NCBI GenBank assembly: GCA_009602725.1
Contig: WELB01000244.1
Coordinates: forward strand, 41,496 to 92,994
DNA length: 51,499 bases
Origin: Spirogloea muscicola
Lineage: Eukaryota; Streptophyta; Zygnematophyceae; Spirogloeales; Spirogloeaceae
Direction of reading: 5' to 3'
Shown here in pieces: positions 33,343-42,934 of this stretch. The notes beneath the pieces were generated by a model. It searched no databases, was not told the DNA's origin, and saw only the letters and a list, made by a program, of their open reading frames with translations. A program made the position numbers and the translations under genes. How positions within the stretch are numbered: the first letter of the stretch is position 1; the number at the start of each line of letters is the position of its first letter.

Positions 33343-34175
33343 GATAGCGAGGGGCTTGCCCATGCCACCATGGCCATTTGCCCGATTTGCTTACAAGAGA
33401 ATAATGTCGAAGAACCAATCGATTGGTTCTATTAAGAGGGTCATTTGAACAGCGTGGTCTGTAGCCACAAGGTGCACGAGTGTGTCGATCTCAATGTCCT
33501 CGTGACATACACATCATCACCTAAGTCCTCAGGTGAGACATGCCTCAACATGCCTTGGCCTGCACAAGGAGCGCTGGCCCCTCAGGCCAAGGCCTATATC
33601 TTATGCCAGATTCTTAATGTACCTCCGCTGTTCTGCCATGAGGCTTGCATGATATGTGGTGTGCTATGCAATCAGAGATGGAGATGCTTGCTCCAGACGG
33701 CGTGAGATGTGCTTGGAAAATTGTGAATCACTTCTCAATCTGCAAGTTGGAGCCACAGAAGAGAACACGTTTCCACAGCCACCCAATGCTCAATCTTGAA
33801 CTTCAACACCTCCCTTTCTCCTTGCCTTCCACCCTGACCACCTCCATATAATCAATGGCGCTGGGCCATCTAGCACGATATGCAAGAGGATCTCCTCCCT
33901 CACTTTACCCACATGATAAGATGTAGACGTCAGCTGGTTCAAGACAGTGGTGGCTCATGTGGTGGCTCATTAGTTGGCGCTGTGCACGGCCAATAACTGT
34001 ATAAACCCTATCACTCAACAAACACGACTGCCTACTACTGGCAGATCTATGTCGCCGCTGTTAACAAGGAGCAGAATAAGTCTGTTCGAAAATGTGGACA
34101 TATGTATGCTGCTCAGGGGGGAGCCCCCCTAGTCGACGAGATGAATGGACAGATTGGGTTGCTGTGGCCACGGTG
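33343..34175. other. kinase 3' region and spacer between convergent genes
   Basis: A 16-base perfect palindrome, AACCAATCGATTGGTT, lies at about 33412-33427, shortly after the kinase stop. Near 33948-33972 the unit GTGGTGGCTCAT is repeated twice. The following stretch (TGTATAAACCCTATCACTC near 34000) resembles an LTR or promoter-like sequence, but no partner was found. Confidence 0.45.
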
Positions 34176-37100
34176 TCAAGAGACCCCGCTGAGGACCGAA
34201 GCAAGTGTATCAGGTCTTGGTAGCGAGTTAAGGCTACTGGCTGTGAGCCATGTCCATTTGGCTTCGTCCTTGTCCTTGATGCAGTAATCTAGGCATTGCT
34301 GTTCTTCCGAGCTGGCAGCTGACACTTCCACCTTACATGCTGCCTCTGCGGCAACTGCCTCGAAGATTGGAGGCCCATCGCAGACACGCTCGGGCACTGT
34401 GATGGCCAAAGGGTCCTCAATAGCACTGGTGCTGTACTTGTGGAGCAGCAAAGCCCAGTAAAGGGTGCGGCCCTTCCAGGTGCACACCTGCCTGGCCAGG
34501 TGGCGGGCATTGGCAACCATCTGGCGCACCTGTGGATCATGCTCCGTGGCCCACTCAATGGTCGGAAAGAGGTCCTGGAAGCTGCGGGACCAAAGCCAAG
34601 TCAATGTTGGTGAACAATGTCCTCCGCATCCACAAGTGGAAACTGCAGTGGTCTCTCTTGCAAGCCCTCTTATTATGAGTGCCTGTATTGGTTGCAAATC
34701 ACGAACAGAGGTCAAGGAATTGAGATAGTCTGGCCGCTTATCCAGGGACTTGAGACATCATTACTGCCATGAGTTTGTGGTTAACAAAGGGAAGGTTTAT
34801 GGAAAACTGTAGTAAGGTGACTAACCTGTGCTCTGTATGCAGGTAGTGCAGCCCTGGCACCAAGAGGCTAGTATAAAATTGCTGGAAAGCCGACCTCTGA
34901 CGGATGGCTAGCTGATGACTGGCTAAGGCACCGCACATATGTCTTGAACCGACTTTGTCATCAACAACCAATCGATATTTGTACCTAGCTAGCTGCTCAG
35001 AGTCCATGGGGTCGCCAAGCTCAAAGCCTTTCCTGAAGCATCGTAAGTCAAAGATGACAATACAATATGAGGACACAGGACCACCTGATCCATGGATTCA
35101 AACCATAAGCAGTTTGACTACATCCATAGGCTGGACTGAGTCTGGTAGACTCAGCTGAGGAGAGTCCTGTACTGACGCTGCCAACAAATTTGTCATGCAC
35201 AAATTTGACATGAAGTATCTTGCAAGCACAAGCGTCAACAATGATGACTTGCACAACATCCAACACCAATTACCGAGCAACAGCTCGAGTAAGCAGCAAT
35301 GCTTGCAGACATACCAAGATAGGGGCTCTAGGACAGTAGTTCGAGTAGTGAACAGCAAGCGTGAAGAAAGGGAATGCGCCTCACTTGACGAGGGACACTT
35401 TCACGTGTTCCTGGTCGCTCTGTCCCCACATTGAGATACGAGCATCCAGCAAGTCTGGTCGCACATCACTCATCCGATGGAGCCGTATTTGAGGATTTGC
35501 GCCTGTATTCCCCTCCTTCAGGTCATAAACTGAAGATGGGCTTCTGTAGACTGCCCTAGCCTCCAACTGTCCATCATGAAGTAGAGTAGCATCAGCAGCA
35601 TCGCAAGCATGCTACCATGATGAACATCCAGCAACAAATAGGAGCTGACCATGATGTAGCCGTGATGTACATGCAACATGCAGTGCTATAGTCACTGTCA
35701 CAAAGCGGATGGACTGATATTTCATATATGTTGGTTGCCGATGTGTCGAATCTGTGAATGAGTAGCTGACCCTTCTCCAAGAACGGGGCCTTGTTGGAGA
35801 GACCATGCCATCTTCTACGAGATCCAATGGATCAGGATATGCGATGTCAGTGCTGCCTTCAGTCACCTACAAGGCAAACCTCAGTCAGGCTGTGACAAGC
35901 CCTCAATGCTGACGGGCATCCTTGGAGCAGTACAGCCAGTCATCAGTCACTAGCCTCGTCTAGGTTAAGCCGGGAAGGATTTGGGTCCTCAGAATCAGGT
36001 GAGATATGCAACACATGAAAATGACACGGTCTTTGGCATATTTGACAATAGCACTCCCTTTCCAGTACACTTGACCTGCTACAATAGGTGCTGATTCATT
36101 AGCATCTCGTGAGGAGCACGTAACATGCGGCCTTGGATTGGTTGGTACCTGAGTGCTGAATACCGGAAACCCTGCTCTGCCTGGTGCCAGTGAGTTGTCA
36201 TAGCTCATTGGCTCATCGCATACGTTCAGATAAAATTCGGCTCTCATGTCTGCACAGAGGACAGCGAGGGCCTGAGGGCTAAGCTCAAGCACACGCACGC
36301 GCCTGGCTCAGATGGAGACTTTGCTACTGACATCTGAGGCTGGCCATCTTGAGAGCCCCTGTGTATAGAAGCTCTCATGCAACGAGACCTCCTGAGATAG
36401 GTTTTTGATGAAGGACATTGCTTGCCACAAACAATCAAAAGGAAAGCGTGTGGATACTGTGAATTGAAACCCAGCACTGAATACATCAAAGGCTAGCAAC
36501 TGCTCCTAGCATCTCATGTCCAGAAAGTATACTCGCCTGTTAAATCATATTCTAGCACTGCATCCTGAACCATGCGGATGCTAAGATTGAACCTCTGCAG
36601 CTTCTTCCTTGACGTGATGATACTTGCATAGCGGAAGTAGACAGTGGAGTTGATGATCTTGACATGTCCACAACAGGCCTGAACAGCAGCTGCTGAATGC
36701 CAAGTCATCACTGGACTTGCTCCTGCCATACGAGCAGCAGAGCTGTACACGATACCTTGGCAATTGCAAGCGAAGTTTGCACCTTACATTGCTCGTATAT
36801 AGCCCAAGCCTCCTACCCTTGTGCAGCACAATGACCACAGTATTAACCACACTTCTAACAGTACTCATAAACAGAGAGTAGTGTATGTACAAAGTGAGGT
36901 ACGTACAAGCATCTTCTCATTCTGTGCCATCCTCTTTAAAGTGACCGGTTTTATTATTCCTGTCTTGCCCAGGCCAGCAGCAACACCAGGGATCCTCACC
37001 CAGAAGCTCAGTTGCTCAGCTGCATCAAGAAACTCGGACTTCATGAGATATGTCATCCAACTGGAAGGCAGGAAGCGTACTCCACCACTTGCCAGCACTG

Positions 37101-37998
37101 CAGCATCATGCTGCAGTGCTGGCAGAGTAAATTGATAGAATGAAAGACTAGTATGACCACGTAGCTATGTTGAACAGTGACATTTACCTGCAGAATTTTG
37201 AATTGCAAGCTAGGCTCAACATTCTTATGTAGCATCATCATTCATATCTATCACCCACTTTAGTTGTCCAAGTACTTCCAGGCTACATTCATCTCCTCAG
37301 CATTGTAGTATCAAAGACCAGAACAAAGACAGACACGCATTGCATCAAATCATGAGCTCTTCGATCGGATCCAGGCTTTTGACCTGCGATGCGAGTGAAT
37401 GCCGCGACCAGTCCAGAAGTAAGGTCAAAGTTATCAAGTGCTTCGATCTCCATGGCTGGAGAAGAGGACTTGACACTGCCATCCAGTCCCCAGGCTGCAA
37501 GCCTTTCCTTCGTTTTGTCCAGTTCCACGATTAGTTCAGGAGAAAGGCCTATTGAAGGAGCGACGTCATTCGTGCTAAATCTGATCCATGCCGCCAAGAC
37601 GGCGTCGTTTGTGGCTCTCGTTGACCACGAAGGCCCCTCCCAGGTGCCAGATGGGCCCAGGCGGATGCTGGCCTGACAGGCTGCAAGGGAGATTGTTGAG
37701 AGCAATAAGGCGTCTTCATTGCGAGCGCGGTGAGGCTCCGATATAGGCCGCACAAGGAAAGCGAAGCAATTTCTCGTATTGCTGACGAAGCGAGGTCAGC
37801 AACGGCACCGACTCCAGTCACTCAAGCTTGCCACACTGGCAGAGGAGGCGATAGGCAAGCATCGGCCAAGGCTCACGCACCCTGGCTGTCGGAGCTGGAC
37901 AGCCACAGGGCGCGGCAGGCGAGCAGAGCGAAGCCGAACGCCGCCAGCAGCACAACCTTGCGCGCCCCGGACCTCAGCCCTGCCGGAGACGCCAACAT
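34176..37998 (-). CDS. GT90 / CAP10-like glycosyltransferase, type II membrane protein
   Basis: The first exon (37998-37877) encodes a signal anchor, ARKVVLLAAFGFALLACRAL. It splices in phase 1 to LACQASIRLGPSGTWEG (from about 37674). Further minus-strand exons hold family blocks: INSTVYFRYASIITSRKKLQ (about 36650-36560), MRAEFYLNVCDEPMSYDNSL (about 36250-36190), a stretch ending PTRPRSWRR joined to ARAVYRSPSSV (about 35790 and 35555), RMSDVRPDLLDARISMWG, SEQLARYKYRLVVDDKVGSR, then QFYTSLLVPGLHYL and TIEWATEHDPQVRQMVANAR near the C-terminus. These match the CAP10/POGLUT (GT90) layout, with N-terminal anchor, D-E-P block, R..P block and ARYKY block. Relatives add xylose or glucose in the secretory pathway; the substrate here is unknown. 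Internal splice joints are approximate and the last exon ends at 34176. Confidence 0.82.
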
Positions 37999-38195
37999 CG
38001 GGCCGCTCCGGAAGCCGCGAGAGGAGGCTGGCGCCGCCGGCGTGCAGGACGGCGGCGCCTGAGGCGGCGCGCGGCGCGGCGGNGTGGGCGCCGTGCCGCG
38101 GGCCGGCACCGGCCGCGGAGGGCCGGGGGGTGGGTTGTGGACGGTCTGGTCTGGGTGGGACCCGCTCCACGATAGAGAAGGTCTTCCGTAGAGTA

Positions 38196-38325
38196 GTAGA
38201 TGTGCTTTCCTTGTACTTGGCCACTTAGGCCATTGTTTGTTTCAAATACACGAGATTCCTAAAAGGTGAATGGGGTGTGATTGAGCGATAGTGGGCCTGA
38301 GTGGCCAAGTACGAAAGCACACTGA
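38196..38325. mobile_element. small inverted-repeat element (MITE-like)
   Basis: The left arm 38202-38231 (GTGCTTTCCTTGTACTTGGC, then CACTTAGGCC) pairs with the right arm 38294-38320 (GGCCTGAGTGGCCAAGTACG, then AAAGCAC). Only one substitution and a small gap separate the arms, around about 60 bases. The TTGTACTTGGCCA core recurs at about 39130-39145 and, reversed, near 46752-46766 and 46825-46840. This points to a dispersed family, either a MITE or the end of another element. Confidence 0.65.
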
Positions 38326-38339
38326 CAGATGTACATCAC

Positions 38340-38612
38340 CTGCTGCTAGAGAAAGCGCGGCCAGATTGACTGGTGGCTGGGAAAGGCCAGCCCAAAAGAA
38401 TGGAAAAGGTCTGAGGGAGCTTGAGTGCGAACGACTAGGACTAAGACATCAGCCAGGGAACGCTTAGTAACCTCTAGACGACCTAATACACGGTCTCTCC
38501 TTCTAGACAGGAGATGCAGATCCGAGTAGCTAGCTGGTGGAAAGACGTCGCCCTGACGGAAGCCGGAGGCCGCCGCCAAAGCTCGGCCGCTACGCGGAGT
38601 GCCTCCTTCCCT
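38340..38612 (-). mobile_element. reverse-oriented retroelement 3' end
   Basis: The minus strand carries SGRALAAASGFRQGDVFPPA, then SYSDLHLLSR (about 38610-38510). Here the usual RGY-stop is replaced by a short insertion (about 38480-38510), and a class C tail follows (CAGCCCAAAAGAATGG on the plus strand, near 38385). Confidence 0.7.
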
Positions 38613-39078
38613 GGACATTGTGGGTGTACAACCTGGCGGAGGCCCACGAGCCTCGGTGGATGTGGTGGTGACCGAGGCATACAAGAGTTCCGCTTCCACA
38701 CACATTGCTGGCCACGCAGTGGGAGGTGCTGAGCAGAGAAAGCTCCGACACTACTCTGATTACCCCCGCAGCGACCACCTTCTCCCGGCCGCAATTGACA
38801 CTTTCAGCTGCTTGGGTCCTCGCTTCCACACCCTACTTGAGAACATAGCGAGTCTGGGATATGCACTACGCGAGGATATGCTTCCAGCCCAGATGGGTAT
38901 GCCGGCTGCCTATCTGTCATTATTGCGACGTCGAGTGTCAGCTTGTCTGCAGCGAGCTCAGGCTCATGCGTTGCATCAGAAGGCTGGTCGAGCCTTGGCT
39001 GGTAGTTCGAGAGCTTGTCGATTGCCATTCGGTATTCGAGCATCAGTTAGCGACCATGTGCTGACTCGTGGTTACTGA
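38599..39078 (+). mobile_element. longest uninterrupted retroelement C-terminal domain ORF
   Basis: An open forward frame of 159 codons ends at the conserved RGY-stop (39076-39078). It contains PRASVDVVVTEAYKSSAS, IAGHAVGGAEQRKLRHYSDY, LLPAAIDTFSCLGPRFHTLL, LSLLRRRVSACLQRAQAHAL and SVSDHVLTRGY. The D-V-V-V-T-E, K..HY and A-I-D-T positions line up with the other fragments. It is divergent from the AGSLAQVYRM subfamily. It is 5'-truncated, so it is not an autonomous gene. Confidence 0.75.
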
Positions 39079-39365
39079 GCGGGTCGGCTTAGCAGCAGAT
39101 GACGTGCATTTGTCAATGTGCTTGCCTTTGTACTTGGCCACACATGGCCTCCCCATCTCTTTATACACACGTTCTCCTGCCACGAGCTACTCCGACCTGA
39201 TGTTGCTCACTCGAGGGTACTGAGCTTCCCTAGTGCGTTGTCGTGTTTGGTAGTGTAGTCCTTTTTCTTCTTCTATTTCGGCACCTCTTCTTTCTTTGGC
39301 TTTGGACATTTTTTGGGCTGGCTTTGCCAGCCCTCTTCTCTATGGGCGCACACTACTTTCTTTCT
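39079..39365 (+). mobile_element. retroelement 3'UTR tails
   Basis: After the ORF end, a short spacer with TTTGTACTTGGCCACACATG leads to a second 3' end (LMLLTRGY-stop near 39222). It has a class B tail containing the perfect 8-bp hairpin at 39315-39333 and the terminal CTCTATGGGCGCACAC. Confidence 0.7.
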
Positions 39366-39392
39366 TTAGCTGACCCGCTCCGTCATCACGAG

Positions 39393-39830
39393 TCAGCACG
39401 TGGAAGGTCGCTGACTGATGCCCGAATACCTGACGGCAATTGACAAGCCCTTGTGCCACCAGCTTAGGCTCGACCAGCTTTCTGGTCCAAAGCATGAGCC
39501 TGACTTGCTACAAACAGGCTGACACACTGCGTCGCAAAAACGACACTTCAACTGCCGGCATGCCCGACTCGGCTGGAAGCATATCCTCACATCGTGCATA
39601 TCCTGGACTTCTGCGAGTTTTGGGGCGATGGCTGTGGTTTGGAAGAGCTCCGTCAAAGTAAGGCAGTGGATGTGAGAGGCCCAGCCAAACGGGCGCTCGA
39701 AGCGGTGGCTCGTCTGACGGCTCTGGACTGCAGAGACGCTGTTCTCCGACGTATCACAGGGAGAAGAGGAATGAGCGACAATAAAAGGAATATCCCTAGG
39801 GCGACCACGTCTTCCCATGCGCCACAAAAA
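39393..39830 (-). mobile_element. reverse-oriented retroelement C-terminal fragment
   Basis: Minus-strand DNA here is homologous to the forward copy at 38850-39060: it carries the same CATCGTGCATATCC..GGCTGGAAGCATATCC segment and GCTTTGGACCAGAAAGC region. The coding frame is shifted, so the listed open frame is off-frame for the domain. A further diverged copy of part of this block lies at about 46165-46270. Confidence 0.55.
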
Positions 39831-40270
39831 TTTTTGGCGGCTACGCTGTACGCTGTTGTCGATGCCCGCCGATGCAGTCGGGCGAGTAGCTCAGGGCACG
39901 TCAGTGTCCCGCAAGCAACAGTTGCTTGCTGTATGTTGCGGCTTTTGTTGGGGTCTGCAGCACTCCCAGGCACTTTGAGATACACCAGCGTGCTGGGCGC
40001 GCACTAGACTAGGCTAATGGTGGTCTGGCTCCTCAGCTTAGCTTGTCGGATATGTATTTGCTCAACCGTGAGTCTACTCGTGGGTACGTGAGACCCCCTT
40101 AACCAGCTTCTTGCTCCGTTATAAAATATGTGTAAGCTCGCATTAACATCCCTTCCTTTCCTTTCATGCGCACCGCGCCCCTTTGTTCCGGAGCCGCGTG
40201 ATGGCTGTGGGTGGAAGAAAGTGGATGTAGAAGGCCAGCCCGAAGAGATGGACAAGGTGATTCCCTCTGC
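39831..40270. mobile_element. repeat-derived spacer with GC-box and tail
   Basis: No gene is seen. Near 40160-40190 is one of the GC-box elements (CCTTTCATGCGCACCGCGCC). At about 40229-40255 a reverse tail piece reads AAGGCCAGCCCGAAGAGATG. The rest resembles decayed retroelement sequence. Confidence 0.5.
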
Positions 40271-40400
40271 GACGTCTCGTGTCTAGCTGTGTAGATTTTA
40301 TATTAGGCATCTTCTTTGGCTCTTTGGATTTTGTCCATTCTTTTTGGGCTGGCTTTGCCAGCCCCGCTTTTCCATGTACGAGCCATTTCTTCCAGGTGCG
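40271..40400 (+). mobile_element. class B retroelement tail
   Basis: GGCTCTTTGGATTTTGTCC, then ATTCTTTTTGGGCTGG, leads to the perfect hairpin at 40346-40364 and a truncated end box (CTTTTCCATGTACGAGCC). Confidence 0.75.
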
Positions 40401-40860
40401 AGTAGGCTCCCAGCCACCCTCTCTTGGACGCGTCTTCCTCTTTCTGGAGGTGTACCTGTACGGCCGGCTCACCGGCCTCACCGGCCCCGTAGCGGGGACT
40501 GTCCGCGAGAAGAGAGAAGGCGCGCGGGGCGCATGAAATGAAATGAGGTGGTGGGTACCAGACATTCCCGCCCGGCGCGTGACTGACCGGCGCTTGACGT
40601 TGGCTCGGCCAAGCGGCACACCGTTGGAAAGAAATGGCGCGGCGGATGAAGGCGGCACGCTTCCAACGCTGGCTCGACGTCAAAATGCGACTTCTCCGTC
40701 GCCTGCGGGTCGACGTCCGAGCCAGTGCAGGACGGCCTCACCCACTTGTCAATGCGGCGGCTACCTGCTCACTGTTGCAATCATCTGCTCCGGTACATGG
40801 AGCGTGTGTGCGTCTGCGTCTGCGTCTGCGTCCTCTCTTCGTGGCTACTTATTAGTCACC
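40401..40860 (-). mobile_element. GC-box element and simple repeat, otherwise unassigned
   Basis: The reverse complement of the GC-box lies at about 40510-40540 (GGCGCGCGGGGCGCATGAAA). A (GTCTGC)n-type hexamer run sits at about 40806-40834. Open frames on both strands reflect GC richness, and no protein family is recognised. Confidence 0.5.
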
Positions 40861-41110
40861 TGTGTGCTTTAGCCATGTCTCTGGCCCCTTCAAAGTTCGT
40901 CATTCTTTTCTTCCTAGTCCTAGTCCTTCGTACTCCGGCTCCTTCAGTCCTTGTCCATTCCTTTTGGGCTGGCCTTTCACAGCCACCAGTCAATCTGGCC
41001 GCGCTTCCTCTTTCTTCTGTGCTGGCCTCTCACAGCCACCGCCATTCCTGGAAGCGTCTTCTCTATTTCATATTCACTCTTCGACTCAATTCCAAACAAC
41101 TAGTGGCCAA
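40861..41110 (+). mobile_element. class C retroelement tails
   Basis: Two consecutive tails contain CCTTGTCCATTCCTTTTGGG followed by CTGGCCTTTCACAGCCACC (near 40957-40990) and CTGGCCTCTCACAGCCACCG (near 41022-41042). The first is followed by AGTCAATCTGGCCGCGCTTCC. Confidence 0.65.
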
Positions 41111-41940
41111 TGAGTCGTTGTGTGCTTAAGGGCTCATTTGGCCCTTTCAAATAATGTCCAGAGCTATTTCTGGGTTGGCAAAATTTTTACAGCCTCGCCA
41201 TCTGGAAGATTTGATGAGTCTTTCTCTTTTCGAGCTGGCTAACTTTTAACTGCCCCCGCTCCCTTTGGAAGAGCTGACTTCATCTTCCGAAGTGCCGTCC
41301 ACTTGCGCATAGGCCGCGCCTGGTTGCTGCCTCCGCAATTTTCAGGGCGAATGAACCTCTCCGGCACCACTGCCTGTTGCTAGACGATGTACTATGCTTC
41401 ATCGGGTTGTCCTTTCATCTAAGGGCCGAGCACCTGTTGCAGGAAGAGCTGTGCACCTGTTGCAGGAAGTGGCTCGTCAGCCAAACCTGCAGGAGCATTT
41501 GTCAGCTGGCTTGCTGTTAGGTGGGGACCTATCACCCTCGTGGAAGACACGATTAACACGAAGGCCGGACAACCGCTGCATTGCAGCGCTACCCAAGTGA
41601 ATGGGTACTCACGAATGAGCTACTTCACCTTAGAAGAGCTTCTTCTCTCCTTCTCACACAGCCCAAGCGCGATGCCCGTGGCACCTATTGGCGCGCATAC
41701 TTGCCCCTCAGACCAGACCACTCTGTATCGAAATTGCCATAAGCTGCAGCTGGGTCCACCCGTGGCTCCAAGGGTTCGCGATCGATGCCGTGTATTGCGG
41801 AGGCTTGCAACGTGAAACGAGCAAGCTGCCACGAGTAAAGAGCACGGCTTAGACGTCAAGGGCATGTCCTAGCCGTGGGAGCAGTAGCGGCAGGCCACGA
41901 CCACCTTACCTCCCCGGTCATCGCAGTCGGTGGGCAGCTT
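41111..41940. other. unassigned, probably repeat-derived
   Basis: Open frames up to 91 codons are present (for example 41540-41815, +) without any recognised motif. A direct repeat, CACCTGTTGCAGGAAG, occurs twice, 22-26 bases apart, near 41430-41470. The region is flanked on both sides by retroelement pieces. Confidence 0.4.
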
Positions 41941-42130
41941 TGGGCACACTAGCAGGCTTTAGTTGCATATGCCAGTATGCTGCTCTCCTTAGCTTGCAGG
42001 GCTCGCAAGCTCGGGCTATTCATCAGCGTGCTGAGCGCGCTCTCAGTCAGGCCACTCCTTCCGCGGCGGCGCTCCGGCTTCCAAGTTAGCCTGTCGGACT
42101 TGCATGTGCTCACCTGTGGGTACCAACGTC
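41941..42130 (+). mobile_element. retroelement C-terminal fragment with mutated stop
   Basis: The forward frame reads HQRAERALSQAT, then after a frameshift VSLSDLHVLTCGYQR. It matches the class D copy at 13936-14125, but the conserved RGY-stop is now CGY-Gln, so the stop has been lost. Confidence 0.65.
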
Positions 42131-42179
42131 ACACTGATACCTGAGCCGCCCTAGCATAAGAAGGAAGGCACCGTGTAAT

Positions 42180-42430
42180 AGAAAGAAATGTAGGCCAAAT
42201 GGCCAGCATAAGAGGTAGGGGGCTGGGAAGAAGGTGCTCGCCCATTGAGAAGAGGGGCTGGCAAAGCCAACCCAAAAAGAATGGACAATGTTCAACGCCA
42301 AAGGAAGAGGCTGGGAAAGGCCAGCCCAAAAACAGGAAGCGCGGCCAGATTGACTGGTGGCTGGGAAAGGCCAGCCCAAAGGAAAAGACGAAGTCCAAAG
42401 AGCCAGAAGGCGCCTAAAAAGCACAAAGCT
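42180..42430 (-). mobile_element. three reverse-oriented retroelement tails in series
   Basis: From left to right on the plus strand there is a class B tail (CTCGCCCATTGAGAAGAGGG, then GCTGGCAAAGCCAACCCAAA). A second tail follows (GCTGGGAAAGGCCAGCCCAA near 42310), and then a class C tail (GATTGACTGGTGGCTGGG, then AAAGGCCAGCCCAAAGG near 42350-42382). Confidence 0.7.
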
Positions 42431-42570
42431 AGACACGAGAACCGAGACTAGCCTAGGGCTTCGTTTCCTGTGGCCCCACTCTTTGCGTTAGTTTCAGCGT
42501 GTTGGCTTCGATTGGCCACCCCTTTCACTTCATGAGCGCCGCGCGCGCCTTCTCTCTGTGGGGCGAAGCT
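42431..42570 (+). mobile_element. GC-box end of a class D-like 3'UTR
   Basis: GTTGGCTTCGATTGGCC, then CCCCTTTCACTTCATGAGCG, then CGCGCGCGCCTTCTCTCTG (about 42500-42560) parallels the class D 3'UTR end at 28230-28262. It lies about 365 bases upstream of the GH16 ATG. Confidence 0.6.
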
Positions 42571-42934
42571 CGGGGCCGCCACACCTTAGCGCTGGCGCGC
42601 TAGAAACTGTCGGATGGGGCCCCCGGGATCGCCGCGATGGCGGCGCGCAGGCCCCCAGCCGATCAGCCAATCACCGCGCAGCGCGGGAACCCGCCCGGAT
42701 GAACTCGGCCGTGGTCATCCGCGAGCGCGCCCAGCAGGCCACGCCACGTGGCACCCCCCCCCAAGGCTGCCCAACTGCAGGCTGGGCCTTGCCCAACTGC
42801 AGGCCAGGCCGCGGCACCTCTGTATATGAGATCTCAGCTCCAAGCTCAGACCTCCGTGTCCTCCTCAGAGCTCCAAGCTCATTGCGCCGCCTAGGGCTCC
42901 AACCAGCGCCCGCGTCGCCGCTGCCGTCGCCGCC

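Noticed and set aside
33412-33427. AACCAATCGATTGGTT palindrome as a transcription factor site or terminator
   Set aside because: It is a single 16-base palindrome just after the kinase stop, with no second copy or supporting context. It is noted only within the spacer entry.
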